Shown here: one piece after another, positions 1-8,743 of the stretch | Layout of the letters: the number at the start of each line of letters is the position of its first letter | Position numbering within the stretch: the stretch's first letter is position 1 | The notes under the pieces: generated by a model | Database searches by the model: none | What the model saw: the letters and a program-made list of their open reading frames with translations, nothing else | What the model was told of the DNA's origin: nothing | Source of the DNA: Massilia pinisoli | Lineage (GTDB): Bacteria; Pseudomonadota; Gammaproteobacteria; Burkholderiales; Burkholderiaceae_D | Direction: 5' to 3' | Length of the DNA: 64,000 nucleotides | Assembly: GCF_024753285.1 (NCBI RefSeq) | Contig: NZ_JANUGW010000006.1 | Location: 124,001-188,000 of the forward strand | Translations under genes and position numbers: made by a program

Positions 1-132
1 GACGAGTGGAACAACCTGAACGTGCCGCACATCCTCGTCGCCATCGTCGTCATCGGCGTGGTCGGGCTGGTGCTGGAACAGGCACTGGTCGCGCTGGCCC
101 GTGCCGTCACTTACGAAGAGAGTGGATCATGA
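1..132 (+). CDS. ABC transporter permease, C-terminal end (NtrB/SsuC type), partial
   Basis: The window opens inside this gene; only 43 codons are present. They encode a hydrophobic segment (about residues 10-33 of the visible part) followed by a short polar tail ending ARAVTYEESGS and TGA. This is the last transmembrane helix of a binding-protein-dependent permease of the nitrate/sulfonate/taurine family. The assignment rests mainly on the downstream gene, an ATPase of the same family whose ATG overlaps this stop by four bases (ATGA). That overlap indicates translational coupling and one operon. Substrate (nitrate, sulfonate or cyanate) cannot be decided from this fragment. Confidence 0.75.
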   Translation, partial: DEWNNLNVPHILVAIVVIGVVGLVLEQALVALARAVTYEESGS

Positions 133-935
133 GCGAAGCGAAATTCATCGAAGTGCAACAGGTCGAGATGCTGTTCGACACCCGCAAGGGCCGCTTCCAC
201 GCCCTCACCGACGTCAACCTGAAAGTGGCGCGCGGCGAGTTCATCACGTTGATCGGGCACTCGGGCTGCGGCAAGTCCACGTTGCTGAACCTGCTGGCGG
301 GCCTGACGCGCGCCACGGAGGGCGTCCTGATCTGCGCCGGCCGCGAGATCGCCGGACCGGCGCCGGAGCGTGCCGTGGTCTTCCAGAACCATTCGCTGCT
401 GCCCTGGCTGACGTGCTTCGAAAACGTCTACCTCGCCGTCGAACGCGTGTTCGGCGACCGCGAAGGGAAGGACAAGCTGCGGGCGCGCACTGCCGATGCG
501 CTGGCTCTCGTGGGCCTGGCGCACGCGGCGCAGAAGCGGCCCAGCGAGATCTCGGGCGGCATGAAGCAGCGGGTCGGCATCGCCCGCGCGCTGTCGATGG
601 AGCCCAAGGTGCTGTTGATGGACGAACCGTTCGGCGCCCTCGACGCGCTGACCCGCGCCCATCTGCAGGACGAGCTGCTGCGCATCGTCGCCCAGACCGG
701 TTCCACGGTGGTGATGGTCACGCACGACGTGGACGAGGCGGTGCTGCTGTCGGACCGCATCGTGATGATGACGAACGGTCCGGCCGCGACCATCGGAGAG
801 ATCGTGGACGTGCGCCTCGCGCGCCCGCGCGAGCGCGTCGCGCTGGCGCACGATGCGCTCTACAACGAGTATCGGACCCACGTGCTGGAGTTCCTGTATC
901 ACCGGCAGGCAAGGCCGGCAAAGGAAGCGGCCTGA
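129..935 (+). CDS. ABC transporter ATP-binding protein, nitrate/taurine type (NtrD/NasD-like)
   Basis: A 268-residue cytoplasmic ATPase that powers uptake by the permease encoded just upstream. Walker A GHSGCGKST lies at about residues 43-51, the signature SGGMKQR at 142-148, Walker B VLLMDEPFGALD at about 161-172 and the H-loop VTHDVDEA about 30 residues later. The full set of catalytic motifs suggests a working enzyme. The length fits the nitrate/sulfonate family. The start is the ATG overlapping the permease stop; longer upstream readings run through the permease gene in another frame and are rejected. The family resembles NtrC/NtrD and SsuB/TauB; nitrate is the favoured substrate but is an inference. 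Confidence 0.85.
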   Translation: MSEAKFIEVQQVEMLFDTRKGRFHALTDVNLKVARGEFITLIGHSGCGKSTLLNLLAGLTRATEGVLICAGREIAGPAPERAVVFQNHSLLPWLTCFENVYLAVERVFGDREGKDKLRARTADALALVGLAHAAQKRPSEISGGMKQRVGIARALSMEPKVLLMDEPFGALDALTRAHLQDELLRIVAQTGSTVVMVTHDVDEAVLLSDRIVMMTNGPAATIGEIVDVRLARPRERVALAHDALYNEYRTHVLEFLYHRQARPAKEAA

Positions 936-982
936 GAGGCTCTAAGTCGGCTCGATCTCGTCGAGATCGTCGGGTGCAGATC

Positions 983-1013
983 GTAGGGTGTGCACCCCGT
1001 GCCCACCGACCGT
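983..1013 (+). repeat. Dispersed GTAGGGTG repeat, copy 1 (short form)
   Basis: An intergenic copy between the ABC ATPase and tsaD beginning cgtagggtgtgcacc and continuing with gtgcccacc, so that the two arms are roughly complementary. It matches the left end of the fuller copies near 2123, 4370, 47476 and 49341. The 81-bp gap also holds a small inverted repeat, cgatctcg-t-cgagatcg (952-968). A 15-bp direct repeat, cggctcgatctcgtc, occurs at 948-962 and again at the 3' end of tsaD (1023-1037). Confidence 0.55.
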
Positions 1014-1016
1014 CAA

Positions 1017-2054
1017 TCAAGCCGGCTCGATCTCGTCCAGCGGCCAGCGCGGCCGCACGTTGAACCCGTAGTCGCGCTGCGCCGCATCCGGGTTGCGCTC
1101 CAGGCGCAGCGCGCCCGCGAACGCGATCATCGCGCCGTTATCCGTGCAGAATTCCAGCTCCGGGTAATAGACCTTGAAGCGCTTCTTCGCCGCCGCCTCG
1201 TTCAGCGACGCGCGCAGCTGGCGGTTCGCGCCCACGCCGCCCGCGATCACGAGGCGCTTCAGCCCGGTGTGCTTCAGCGCCAGCACGCACTTCGCCGTCA
1301 GCACGTCGACGATGGCATCGACGAAGCCGCGCGCGATGTTCGCCTTGTCCTGTTCGCACACGTTGGCGATGTCAGAAGCATTGTTCCTCACGACCGTCAG
1401 CACGGCCGTCTTTAGGCCCGAGAAGCTGAAGTTGAAATCCTTCGAATGCAGCATCGGCCGCGGCAGCTTATACGCTTCCGGATCGCCGAATTCCGCCAGA
1501 CGCGAGATCGCCGGGCCGCCCGGATAACCGAGGCCCAGCAGCTTGGCCGACTTGTCGAACGCTTCGCCGGCCGCGTCGTCCAGCGTCTCGCCCAGCAAGG
1601 TGTAGCGGCCGACGCCATCGACGCGCATCAGCTGCGTGTGGCCGCCCGACACGAGCAACGCGATGAACGGGAATTCCGGCCGCTCGGTCGCGAGCAGCGG
1701 CGACAGCAGATGGCCTTCGAGATGGTGCACGCCCAGCACGGGTTTATCCAGCGCGAGCGCCAGGCTGCACGCGACTGACGACCCGACGAGCAGCGCGCCC
1801 GCGAGGCCCGGGCCCTGCGTGTAGGCGATGGCGTCGATGCGTTCCATCGGCAGGTCGGCCTTCGCGAGCACCTGTTCCAGCAGCGGCAGTGCGCGCCGGA
1901 TGTGGTCGCGCGACGCCAGCTCAGGGACGACGCCGCCGTACTCCTCGTGCATCGCGACCTGCGAGTGCAGTGCGTGGGCCAGCAGGCCGCGCTCCGTGTC
2001 GTACAGAGCCAGGCCGGTTTCATCGCAGGAGGATTCGACGCCGAGGACAATCAT
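1017..2054 (-). CDS. tsaD: tRNA N6-adenosine threonylcarbamoyltransferase TsaD
   Basis: 345 residues, the usual length for TsaD. It transfers the threonylcarbamoyl group from TC-AMP to A37 of ANN-decoding tRNAs, working with TsaB and TsaE. The N-terminus [13 protein letters not shown] is the family signature of this ASKHA-fold ATPase. The metal-binding HLEGH (H111 and H115) and the later [10 protein letters not shown] and GGVGANRQL blocks are all present. The ATG at 2054 is chosen because the conserved protein starts there; an open extension to 2195 gives unconserved, low-complexity sequence. The gene is convergent with the ABC operon. tsaD is near rpsU in many proteobacteria; here three genes separate them. 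Confidence 0.97.
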   Translation of the reverse strand: MIVLGVESSCDETGLALYDTERGLLAHALHSQVAMHEEYGGVVPELASRDHIRRALPLLEQVLAKADLPMERIDAIAYTQGPGLAGALLVGSSVACSLALALDKPVLGVHHLEGHLLSPLLATERPEFPFIALLVSGGHTQLMRVDGVGRYTLLGETLDDAAGEAFDKSAKLLGLGYPGGPAISRLAEFGDPEAYKLPRPMLHSKDFNFSFSGLKTAVLTVVRNNASDIANVCEQDKANIARGFVDAIVDVLTAKCVLALKHTGLKRLVIAGGVGANRQLRASLNEAAAKKRFKVYYPELEFCTDNGAMIAFAGALRLERNPDAAQRDYGFNVRPRWPLDEIEPA

Positions 2055-2122
2055 GGGAAAGCAGGAACAGTATGAGGAAGACAAGACAGGCGCACCGGGG
2101 CGGCGCGCAATCCGCCATTGTA

Positions 2123-2190
2123 ACGTAGGGTGGGCGGCTACACCGCGACATTGATGCTGTGGCGGCGTGGATGCCGTCCACGCGTTCAAC
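2123..2190 (+). repeat. Dispersed GTAGGGTGG repeat, copy 2
   Basis: About 68 bp beginning cgtagggtgggcggctac and ending gccgtccacgcgttcaac. The two ends are imperfect inverted repeats (ggtgggcggc against gccgtccac), so transcripts could fold back. It sits in the 174-bp gap between the tsaD start and the aroG stop. The same left and right ends occur in copies 3 and 5. Confidence 0.7.
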
Positions 2191-2228
2191 CACACGACGC
2201 CCGCCGCGGAACGGGCGCCGTGCAGGCA

Positions 2229-3290
2229 TCACGGCCGCTGCAGCAGCTCCGCGTGCGCGCTGCGCAGCATGGCTTCCGTATCTTCCCAGGCGATGCAGCC
2301 GTCGGTGACGGAACAGCCGTACTTCAGCTGCGACAGGTCGCTCGGAATCGGCTGGCTGCCGCCGACGATGTTCGATTCGATCATCACGCCGACGAGCGAC
2401 TGGTTGCCGTGCTTGATCTGCTGGATCACGTCGGACATGACGAGCGGCTGCAGTTCCGGCTTTTTGTAGCTGTTCGCGTGCGAGCAGTCGACGACGAGGT
2501 TGGCGGGCAGGCCGGCCTTCTTGAGAGCCTGCTCGGCGATCGCGACGGAGACGGAATCGTAGTTCGGACGGCCGCCGCCGCCGCGCAGCACGACGTGGCC
2601 GTAGGCGTTGCCGCGGGTGCGCACGATCGACACGCTGCCCTGGTCGTTGATGCCCAGGAAGGAGTGCGGGCTGGACGACGACAGCACGGCGTTGATGGCG
2701 ATGCCCACGTCGCCGTCGGTGCCGTTCTTGAAGCCGACTGGCGTGGACAGGCCGGACGACATCTCGCGGTGCGTCTGCGATTCCGTCGTGCGTGCGCCGA
2801 TCGCGGTCCAGGCGATCAGGTCGCCCAGGTATTGCGGCGAGATCGGGTCGAGCGCTTCGGTGGCGGTCGGCAGGCCCAGCTCGCACACGTCGAGCAGGAA
2901 CTGGCGCGCGCGCTCCATGCCGACCTCGACGCGGAACGAGTCGTCCATGAACGGGTCGTTGATATAGCCTTTCCAGCCCGTCGTCGTGCGCGGCTTCTCG
3001 AAATACACGCGCATCACGAGCACCATCGTGTCTTCCACTTCGGCCTGCAGCGCCTTCAGGCGACGCGCATAGTCGAGGCCCGCGACGGGGTCGTGGATCG
3101 AGCAGGGGCCGACGACGACGAACAGGCGCTTGTCCTTGCGGTCGAGGATGTTGCGCAGGGTCTCGCGGCCCTTCATCACGGTGGTGAAGGCCTTGTCCGT
3201 CAGCGGCAGTTTTTTATGCAGCGCGCTGGGCGTCGGCATGGTCGCGAACGAGGTGACGTTGGTGTTTTCGATATCGGGCGTGATCAGCAT
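2229..3290 (-). CDS. aroG: 3-deoxy-7-phosphoheptulonate synthase (class I, AroG-like)
   Basis: 353 residues. It condenses phosphoenolpyruvate and erythrose 4-phosphate to DAHP, the first step of aromatic amino acid synthesis. Class I motifs are clear: VVVGPCSIHDP, MRVYFEKPRTTTGWKG, ARTTESQTHREMSSG, GFKNGTDG, VDCSHANSYK and the C-terminal YGCSVTDGCI. The sequence resembles the Phe- or Tyr-feedback-regulated E. coli enzymes; which effector applies cannot be judged by eye. The ATG at 3290 (MLITPD) is preferred over an upstream TTG at 3320 that adds ten residues; neither has a strong ribosome site. It diverges from ybiB across a 120-bp intergenic region that must hold both promoters. Confidence 0.93.
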   Translation of the reverse strand: MLITPDIENTNVTSFATMPTPSALHKKLPLTDKAFTTVMKGRETLRNILDRKDKRLFVVVGPCSIHDPVAGLDYARRLKALQAEVEDTMVLVMRVYFEKPRTTTGWKGYINDPFMDDSFRVEVGMERARQFLLDVCELGLPTATEALDPISPQYLGDLIAWTAIGARTTESQTHREMSSGLSTPVGFKNGTDGDVGIAINAVLSSSSPHSFLGINDQGSVSIVRTRGNAYGHVVLRGGGGRPNYDSVSVAIAEQALKKAGLPANLVVDCSHANSYKKPELQPLVMSDVIQQIKHGNQSLVGVMIESNIVGGSQPIPSDLSQLKYGCSVTDGCIAWEDTEAMLRSAHAELLQRP

Positions 3291-3410
3291 GGCAATCGTA
3301 TTTATTCCGGGAGGGATCAATGAGTCTAGCCTGAAATCTTACACCCTGCATCCTCTTGCTCAAAAATGTCGCATCTGTGAGCCGCTGCGCGGCGATGGTA
3401 TGCTGTCAGT

Positions 3411-4373
3411 ATGGACACGACGAACATCACTGAATCCTTCCCGGCCGCCCGCTTCATCAAGGAGATCGGCCGCGGCGTGAAAGGCGCGCGCAGCATGTCG
3501 CGCGACGATGCCAAGCTCCTGTACGGCGCGATGCTCGACGGGCGCGTGTCCGACCTGGAGCTGGGCGGCATCCTGCTCGCGATGCGCATCAAGGGCGAAT
3601 CGGTGGAAGAAATCGCCGGCTTCATGGACGCGGCGGAAAGCTCGTTCGCGCCGCTGCCCGCACCGCCGGGCGAGTTCGCGCCCGTGCTCATCCCCAGCTA
3701 CAACGGCGCGCGCAAGCTGGCCAATCTGACACCTTTACTGGCGCTGCTGCTCGCGCGCGAGGGCGTGCCCGTGCTCGTGCACGGCGTGCAGCAGGACCCG
3801 GGCCGCGTGACGACGGCCGAGATCTTCGCCGAGATGGGCATCGGCCCCGTGGGCTCCACGGCGGACATGCTCGACGCCTTCGCGAACGGTCGCCCGTGCT
3901 TCATGCCGATCGAGTTGCTGGCGCCGGAGCTGGCGCACCAGCTGTCGCTGCGCCGCATCCTCGGCGTGCGCAATTCCACGCACACGCTCGTCAAGATCCT
4001 GCAGCCGTTCGAGGGCCCGGCACTGCGGCTCGTGTCGTACACGCACCCGGAATACCTGGCGATGCTGACCGAGTACTTCGGGACGGCCGCCCCGCACGCA
4101 CGCGGCGACGCGTTCCTCATGCGCGGCACGGAAGGGGAGACCGTGGCGAACGCCAACCGCGCCCAGGAAATCAACTGGTTCCACGCCGGACAAAAGACGC
4201 TGCTGGTCGAACGCGATGCCCCGACCGACGAACTGGCCCCGGCGCCGGACGGCCGCGACGCGGCCGCCACCGCCGACTGGATCGCGCGCGCGCTGCGGGG
4301 CGAGCAGCCCGTGCCGCCGCCGATCGCGGCGCAGGTGGCGCAGTGCATGAAAGTCGCCAAAGCATTGCGGTAG
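3411..4373 (+). CDS. ybiB: DNA-binding protein YbiB (TrpD2 family)
   Basis: 320 residues, related to anthranilate phosphoribosyltransferase (N-terminal helical domain about 1-80, then the glycosyltransferase family 3 domain). E. coli YbiB of this family binds nucleic acid rather than acting in tryptophan synthesis. The N-terminal segment KGARSMSRDDAKLLYGAMLDG matches the TrpD-like helical domain, and the GVRNSTHTLVKIL stretch is typical of YbiB. A TATGCT hexamer at 3399-3404 lies immediately upstream of the ATG. If it is the -10 element, the message would be nearly leaderless. The TAG stop is supplied by dispersed repeat copy 3. Confidence 0.88.
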   Translation: MDTTNITESFPAARFIKEIGRGVKGARSMSRDDAKLLYGAMLDGRVSDLELGGILLAMRIKGESVEEIAGFMDAAESSFAPLPAPPGEFAPVLIPSYNGARKLANLTPLLALLLAREGVPVLVHGVQQDPGRVTTAEIFAEMGIGPVGSTADMLDAFANGRPCFMPIELLAPELAHQLSLRRILGVRNSTHTLVKILQPFEGPALRLVSYTHPEYLAMLTEYFGTAAPHARGDAFLMRGTEGETVANANRAQEINWFHAGQKTLLVERDAPTDELAPAPDGRDAAATADWIARALRGEQPVPPPIAAQVAQCMKVAKALR

Positions 4374-4436
4374 GGTGGGCGGCTCCGCCGCGATCGAGCG
4401 GGTCGCCGCGCCATCAACGCCGCCCACGCGTTCAAC
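4370..4436 (+). repeat. Dispersed GTAGGGTGG repeat, copy 3 (contains the ybiB stop codon)
   Basis: About 67 bp beginning gtagggtgggcggctccg and ending cgcccacgcgttcaac. The TAG of the leading GTAGGG (4371-4373) is the stop codon of ybiB, so the repeat directly abuts, and in effect terminates, the reading frame. Ends are inverted (gtgggcgg and ccgcccac) and could form a hairpin in the ybiB transcript. Confidence 0.75.
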
Positions 4437-4491
4437 TCGCCTCAAATAACCCGTACAATCTCGCCTTTTGCGCGCGATAAACGGAAGAGGC

Positions 4492-5703
4492 ATGGCAAAA
4501 CACTACGACGTGGCGATCATCGGCGCCGGCGCCGCCGGCATGATGTGCGCCGCCACAGCGGCGAAGCGCGGCAAGCGCGTCCTGCTGATCGACCACGCGG
4601 CCAAGCTGGCCGAAAAGATCCGCATCTCGGGCGGCGGCCGCTGCAATTTCACCAACGTCAACGCCGGCCCGCAGAACTTCCTGTCCGAGAATCCGCATTT
4701 CTGCCGCAGCGCCTTGTCGCGCTACACGCCATACGATTTTCTCGCGTTGGTGAAAAAGCATCGCATCGCGTATCACGAAAAACACCGCGGCCAGCTGTTC
4801 TGCGACGACTCGTCCGAACAGATCATCACCATGCTGAAGGCCGAATGCGACGCCGGCGGCGTGCAGTGGCGCATGCCATGCAAGGTAGCCTCCGTCACCA
4901 AGTCGGCCGAAGGATTCCGCATCGACACGGACGGCGAGCCTATCTTCGCGAGCAATGTCGTCGTCGCAACGGGCGGCCTGTCGATCCCGAAGATCGGCGC
5001 CACCGACCTGGGCTACCGCATCGCGAAGCACTTCGACCTGAAGATCGTCGAGACGCGCCCCGGCCTCGTGCCCCTGACGTTCGACGGCCCCAGCTGGCAG
5101 CCGTTCGTGCCGCTGGCCGGCATCGCGCTCGAAGTGGACGTGACGACGGGAACCAAAAAGGGCAAGAACGCGAAGTATGGCTATTTCCGCGAAGATTTAT
5201 TGTTCACGCACCGCGGCCTGTCCGGCCCCGCGATCCTGCAGATTTCCAGCTTTTGGCAGCCGGGCACGCCCATCACGCTGAACCTGCTGCCGGAAATGGA
5301 CGTGGCGGAAGAGCTGATCGGCATGAAGACGACGGTCAAGAAGCAGTTGGGGAATGTCCTGTCGCAGTGGCTGCCCACGCGCTTGGCGGAAGGCCTGTTG
5401 ACCGGCAACGGTTTCGCACTGGATGCACGCCTGCCTGACATGGCGGACGCGAAATTGCGCAAACTGGGCGATGCCATCAATCGCTGGGCGATCGTGCCCA
5501 CAGGATCGGAAGGCTATAAAAAGGCCGAGGTGACCCTGGGTGGCGTGGACACGCGCGAGCTGTCGCAGCAAACGATGATGGCGAACAATATCCCGGGCCT
5601 GTATTTCATTGGCGAAACGGTCGACGTCACGGGCCGGCTCGGCGGCTACAACTTCCAGTGGGCATGGGCTTCCGGCGTCGCGGCGGGCGGGGCGATCGAG
5701 TAA
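4492..5703 (+). CDS. NAD(P)/FAD-dependent oxidoreductase, HI0933/BaiN family
   Basis: A 403-residue flavoprotein. The Rossmann dinucleotide-binding motif DVAIIGAGAAGMMCA is at residues 5-19, followed by the family hallmark RISGGGRCNFTN. A second FAD-contact region, VVATGGLSIPKIG, occurs mid-protein, and the C-terminal GETVDVTGRLGGYNFQWAW block is diagnostic for the HI0933-like family (YhiN, BaiN). The true substrate in most bacteria is unknown; BaiN itself reduces bile-acid intermediates in gut bacteria, which should not be assumed here. The ATG at 4492 follows GGAAGAGG; an upstream in-frame TTG at 4468 is rejected. Confidence 0.9.
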   Translation: MAKHYDVAIIGAGAAGMMCAATAAKRGKRVLLIDHAAKLAEKIRISGGGRCNFTNVNAGPQNFLSENPHFCRSALSRYTPYDFLALVKKHRIAYHEKHRGQLFCDDSSEQIITMLKAECDAGGVQWRMPCKVASVTKSAEGFRIDTDGEPIFASNVVVATGGLSIPKIGATDLGYRIAKHFDLKIVETRPGLVPLTFDGPSWQPFVPLAGIALEVDVTTGTKKGKNAKYGYFREDLLFTHRGLSGPAILQISSFWQPGTPITLNLLPEMDVAEELIGMKTTVKKQLGNVLSQWLPTRLAEGLLTGNGFALDARLPDMADAKLRKLGDAINRWAIVPTGSEGYKKAEVTLGGVDTRELSQQTMMANNIPGLYFIGETVDVTGRLGGYNFQWAWASGVAAGGAIE

Positions 5704-5742
5704 ACCGGTGGCATGTAGCAACTTTGCACATTGATGAAAAAC

Positions 5743-5772
5743 TTCGCACGACGCCAGAAAAGCTGTTAGAAT
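5743..5772 (+). promoter_or_regulatory. Possible sigma-70 promoter of rpsU operon
   Basis: A TTCGCA hexamer (5743-5748) is followed after 18 bp by TAGAAT (5767-5772), 37 bp upstream of the rpsU ATG. The -10 is good and the -35 is poor, so the exact promoter is tentative. Confidence 0.35.
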
Positions 5773-5808
5773 TTCGTTCTTCCCTAAATCCAACGGTTTC
5801 ATTTTTAC

Positions 5809-6021
5809 ATGACCACTATCCGCCTTAAAGAAAACGAGCCGTTCGAAGTCGCTATGCGTCGCTTCAAGCGCACTATCGAAAAAACCGGTCTGCTGACGGA
5901 ACTGCGCGCACGCGAGTTTTACGAGAAGCCGACTGCAGAGCGCAAGCGCAAGCTGGCCGCTGCCGTGAAGCGTCACTACAAGCGCATCCGCAGCCAGCAA
6001 CTGCCGAAGAAGCTGTACTGA
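5809..6021 (+). CDS. rpsU: 30S ribosomal protein S21
   Basis: 70 residues, the standard S21 length. Sequence [20 protein letters not shown] and the very basic C-terminus ([11 protein letters not shown]) are characteristic. S21 joins the small subunit platform near the anti-Shine-Dalgarno region and helps initiation on structured messages. It is the first gene of the classical macromolecular-synthesis group rpsU-yqeY-dnaG-rpoD. A hairpin terminator follows before yqeY, so rpsU is probably transcribed mostly on its own short message. Confidence 0.98.
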   Translation: MTTIRLKENEPFEVAMRRFKRTIEKTGLLTELRAREFYEKPTAERKRKLAAAVKRHYKRIRSQQLPKKLY

Positions 6022-6090
6022 TTTACATTCACGCCTGATCCGGTGACGGCCGATTGCCAGTCCCGGTTATGCAAGGCCTGAATCCGACGA

Positions 6091-6122
6091 AGCCCGCTCC
6101 GGTTGTGCCGCAGCGGGTTTTG
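6091..6122 (+). terminator. Rho-independent terminator after rpsU
   Basis: Stem CCCGCT (6093-6098) pairs with AGCGGG (6112-6117) and is followed directly by a run of T (6118-6122), 70 bp after the rpsU stop. Confidence 0.7.
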
Positions 6123-6150
6123 CCTTTTGCCCCTATCGAATGGAGTTTCC

Positions 6151-6600
6151 ATGAGCTTGAAAGACCAAATCACCGACGACATGAAAGCCGCCATGCGCGC
6201 GAAGGACAGCGAGCGCCTCTCCACCATCCGCCTGTTGATCGCCGAGATCAAGCGCAAGGAAGTGGATGAGCGCGTCGAGGTGGACGATGCGCAGGTGGTG
6301 GCCATCGTCGAAAAGATGATCAAGCAGCGCAAGGATTCGATCACCCAGTTCGAGAATGGTGGCCGTCAGGACCTGGCCGACAAGGAAAAGTCGGAACTGG
6401 CCGTGCTGTCGACCTATATGCCGGCCGGACTGTCGGATGAGGAAGTCGCCGCCGAAGTGGCCGCCGCCGTCGCCGCATCGGGCGCCGCGGGTCCGCAGGA
6501 CATGGGCAAGGTGATGGGCATCCTGAAGCCGAAACTGGCCGGTCGTGCCGACATGACGGCCGTCTCGGCCCAGGTCAAGAAAGCGCTGGCAGGCGGCTGA
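6151..6600 (+). CDS. yqeY: GatB/YqeY domain-containing protein
   Basis: 149 residues. A small helical protein of the YqeY family, homologous to the tail domain of the amidotransferase subunit GatB that contacts tRNA. Its cellular role is not settled. The start MSLKDQITDDMKAAMRAKD and the GxxGxxMGxxMxxLK-like stretch (PQDMGKVMGILKPKLAGRAD) are typical. The ATG at 6151 is preceded by TGGAG (6141-6145); an upstream in-frame start gives unconserved residues. It lies between rpsU and dnaG, as in many beta- and gammaproteobacteria. Confidence 0.93.
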   Translation: MSLKDQITDDMKAAMRAKDSERLSTIRLLIAEIKRKEVDERVEVDDAQVVAIVEKMIKQRKDSITQFENGGRQDLADKEKSELAVLSTYMPAGLSDEEVAAEVAAAVAASGAAGPQDMGKVMGILKPKLAGRADMTAVSAQVKKALAGG

Positions 6601-6608
6601 CCCGCCAC

Positions 6609-6649
6609 GACACGGCTGCGGCATCGCCGCCACGGCCGTGTCTGTTTTT
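6609..6649 (+). terminator. Rho-independent terminator after yqeY
   Basis: GACACGGC (6609-6616) is perfectly complementary to GCCGTGTC (6635-6642), with a five-T run at 6645-6649. dnaG, 99 bp further on, must therefore have its own promoter; a TATAGT hexamer at 6713-6718 is the best -10 candidate, but no good -35 sits at the right distance. Confidence 0.8.
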
Positions 6650-6747
6650 GATGCGCCGGAGCGGCAACGCCATGTTGCATTGTTGCAAATCAACTTGTAA
6701 CGAGCCCTGCGGTATAGTCTGACCTGAGACAAATACTGTTAGATCAA

Positions 6748-8550
6748 GTGATTCCGCAATCATTCATTACCGATCTGCTCAACCGCGTCGACATCGTCGA
6801 CGTGGTAGGGCGTTACGTGCAGCTGAAAAAGGGCGGCGCCAATTACATGGGGCTCTGTCCGTTTCACAACGAAAAATCCCCCAGCTTTACCGTCAGCCCG
6901 ACCAAGCAGTTCTATCACTGTTTCGGCTGCGGCGCGCACGGCACCGCCATCGGCTTCATGATCGAATACTCGGGCATGGGGTTCGTCGACGCCGTCAAGG
7001 ACCTTGCGCAAAGCGTGGGCATGATCGTGCCCCAGGCCGACGACAAGATCCCGCCGGCCCAGCGCGCCGCCCAGCAGGCGCAGACCCTGGCCCTGTCGGA
7101 CGCGTTGACCCAGGCTTGCGATTTTTATCGCGCCCAGTTGCGCGCCGCGCCGAACGCCATCGCCTACCTGAAGGGCCGCGGCCTGACGGGTGAAGTGGCC
7201 GCTCGCTTCGGTCTCGGCTACGCGCCCGGCGGCTGGGACAACCTGCGCTCCGTATTCGCCGATTACGACGCCGTCGCGCTCGTCGAGTCCGGCCTCGTCA
7301 TCGACAAGGTGGACGAGGACGGCAACAATAAAAAGCGCTACGACCGCTTCCGCGAACGGATCATGTTCCCGATCCGGAACACGAAAGGGCAGGTGATCGG
7401 TTTCGGCGGCCGCGTGCTCGACGGCGGCGAACCAAAATACCTGAACTCGCCGGAAACCCCGCTGTTCCAGAAGGGGCACGAGCTGTACGGCTTGTTCGAG
7501 GCGCGCCAGGCGATCCGCGACGCCGGCTACGTACTGGTGACGGAAGGCTATATGGACGTCGTCGCCCTGGCCCAGCTCGGCTTTCCGCAAGCCGTCGCCA
7601 CGCTCGGCACCGCGTGCACCAGCACGCACGTGCAAAAGCTGCTGCGTCAGACGGACAACGTCATCTTCAGCTTCGACGGCGACAAAGCCGGCCGCCGCGC
7701 CGCCCGCCGCGCGCTGGAAGCCTGCCTGCCACAAGTGACGGACAACAAGACGATCCGGTTCCTGTTCTTGCCGCAAGAACATGATCCGGACAGCTATGTG
7801 CGCGAATTTGGTGCAGACGCATTCGCCCAGGAAATCAACGAAGCGATGCCTTTGTCACAATTCCTGCTGCGCGAAGTGACGACGGAACACGACCTCGACA
7901 CGCCGGAAGGCCGGGCACGCGTCCAGTTCGATGCGAAACCGCTGCTGCAATCGATGACGCCGACGGCGCTGCGCCTGCAGATCGTGCGTGGCCTCGCGAA
8001 CCTGACGGAGTCAACGCCGGCGGAGATCGAAGCGTTGTTCGAGCTGTCCAAGCCGGTCGCCGTCGCGCGCAAGGCGCCACCGCGCCAGGGCCGGCCGGAG
8101 CCGGTGGGCCTGGAATTGCAGATGTCGCGCATCCTCGTCGCGCATCCGGCGCTGGCGCTCGGGCTGGACGAGTCGGCAATGCGCGCCTTCGACCATTTTG
8201 GCGTCGAGCAAGCCGAGCGCTTGCGCCAGCTCGTGGCCATGGCGCAGGCATTGGGCGCGAACGGGACGTTCGCCGCATTGTCGGAGCAATTGAAGGAGAC
8301 GAGTTCGGACTACGACAACCTCATCGCGGCTATCGCAGTGGAACCCGAATCGGATAGCGAGGCCGATCGAATCTGGCTCGTAAGTGCTGTGAGGCAAGTC
8401 AAGAAGGACGTGCTCAAACAGGAGTTGAACCAGTTGTTTTCTTCCGGATTGACCCCAGATCAGGTGAGTGCCCGCTATCGCGAAATCACAGCTCAGCAGC
8501 AGCTCTTGGAGCGCGAGGAAGCCAACGACACCCCTGCGAAATTCGCCTGA
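6748..8550 (+). CDS. dnaG: DNA primase DnaG
   Basis: 600 residues, the usual length. It synthesises RNA primers at the replication fork and works with DnaB helicase. The CHC2 zinc ribbon is C37-x2-H40-x17-C58-x2-C61 (CPFHNEKSPSF then FYHCFGCG). It is followed by the catalytic core with GFGGRVLDGGEPKYLNSPET and the TOPRIM motif VTEGYMDVVAL near residue 262. The FSFDGDKAGRRAA metal-binding block is intact. The C-terminal domain that contacts DnaB follows. The start is GTG at 6748, giving the conserved MIPQSFI terminus; the ribosome site is weak, as is usual for dnaG. Confidence 0.98.
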   Translation: MIPQSFITDLLNRVDIVDVVGRYVQLKKGGANYMGLCPFHNEKSPSFTVSPTKQFYHCFGCGAHGTAIGFMIEYSGMGFVDAVKDLAQSVGMIVPQADDKIPPAQRAAQQAQTLALSDALTQACDFYRAQLRAAPNAIAYLKGRGLTGEVAARFGLGYAPGGWDNLRSVFADYDAVALVESGLVIDKVDEDGNNKKRYDRFRERIMFPIRNTKGQVIGFGGRVLDGGEPKYLNSPETPLFQKGHELYGLFEARQAIRDAGYVLVTEGYMDVVALAQLGFPQAVATLGTACTSTHVQKLLRQTDNVIFSFDGDKAGRRAARRALEACLPQVTDNKTIRFLFLPQEHDPDSYVREFGADAFAQEINEAMPLSQFLLREVTTEHDLDTPEGRARVQFDAKPLLQSMTPTALRLQIVRGLANLTESTPAEIEALFELSKPVAVARKAPPRQGRPEPVGLELQMSRILVAHPALALGLDESAMRAFDHFGVEQAERLRQLVAMAQALGANGTFAALSEQLKETSSDYDNLIAAIAVEPESDSEADRIWLVSAVRQVKKDVLKQELNQLFSSGLTPDQVSARYREITAQQQLLEREEANDTPAKFA

Positions 8551-8581
8551 ACGGGGAGCGGCGCCAGGGCGGCGTTCTCGA

Positions 8582-8610
8582 CTGGAAAGAACAGGGGCGC
8601 GTGCTATAAT
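8582..8610 (+). promoter_or_regulatory. Promoter in dnaG-rpoD gap
   Basis: A perfect TATAAT (8605-8610) lies in the 193-bp intergenic region, with a weak -35 (CTGGAA, 8582-8587) at 17 bp spacing. It gives rpoD a transcription start independent of dnaG. Confidence 0.6.
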
Positions 8611-8743
8611 AAAACGCTAACTATTGCAAGCATTGAAACGATTTTTCGTGACAATTCGGGCTGGGTGTTTCAGTTAGCTAGGCCACAGTGCGTGGCTGCA
8701 GCGTGATGTAAGGTAACAAAACTTTATCTTTAACCATAGTAAA

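Noticed and set aside
983..2190. CRISPR array suggested by repeated GTAGGGTGG motifs
   Set aside because: The copies are single, widely spaced and palindromic, without regular spacers or cas genes; no CRISPR array is seen anywhere in the window.
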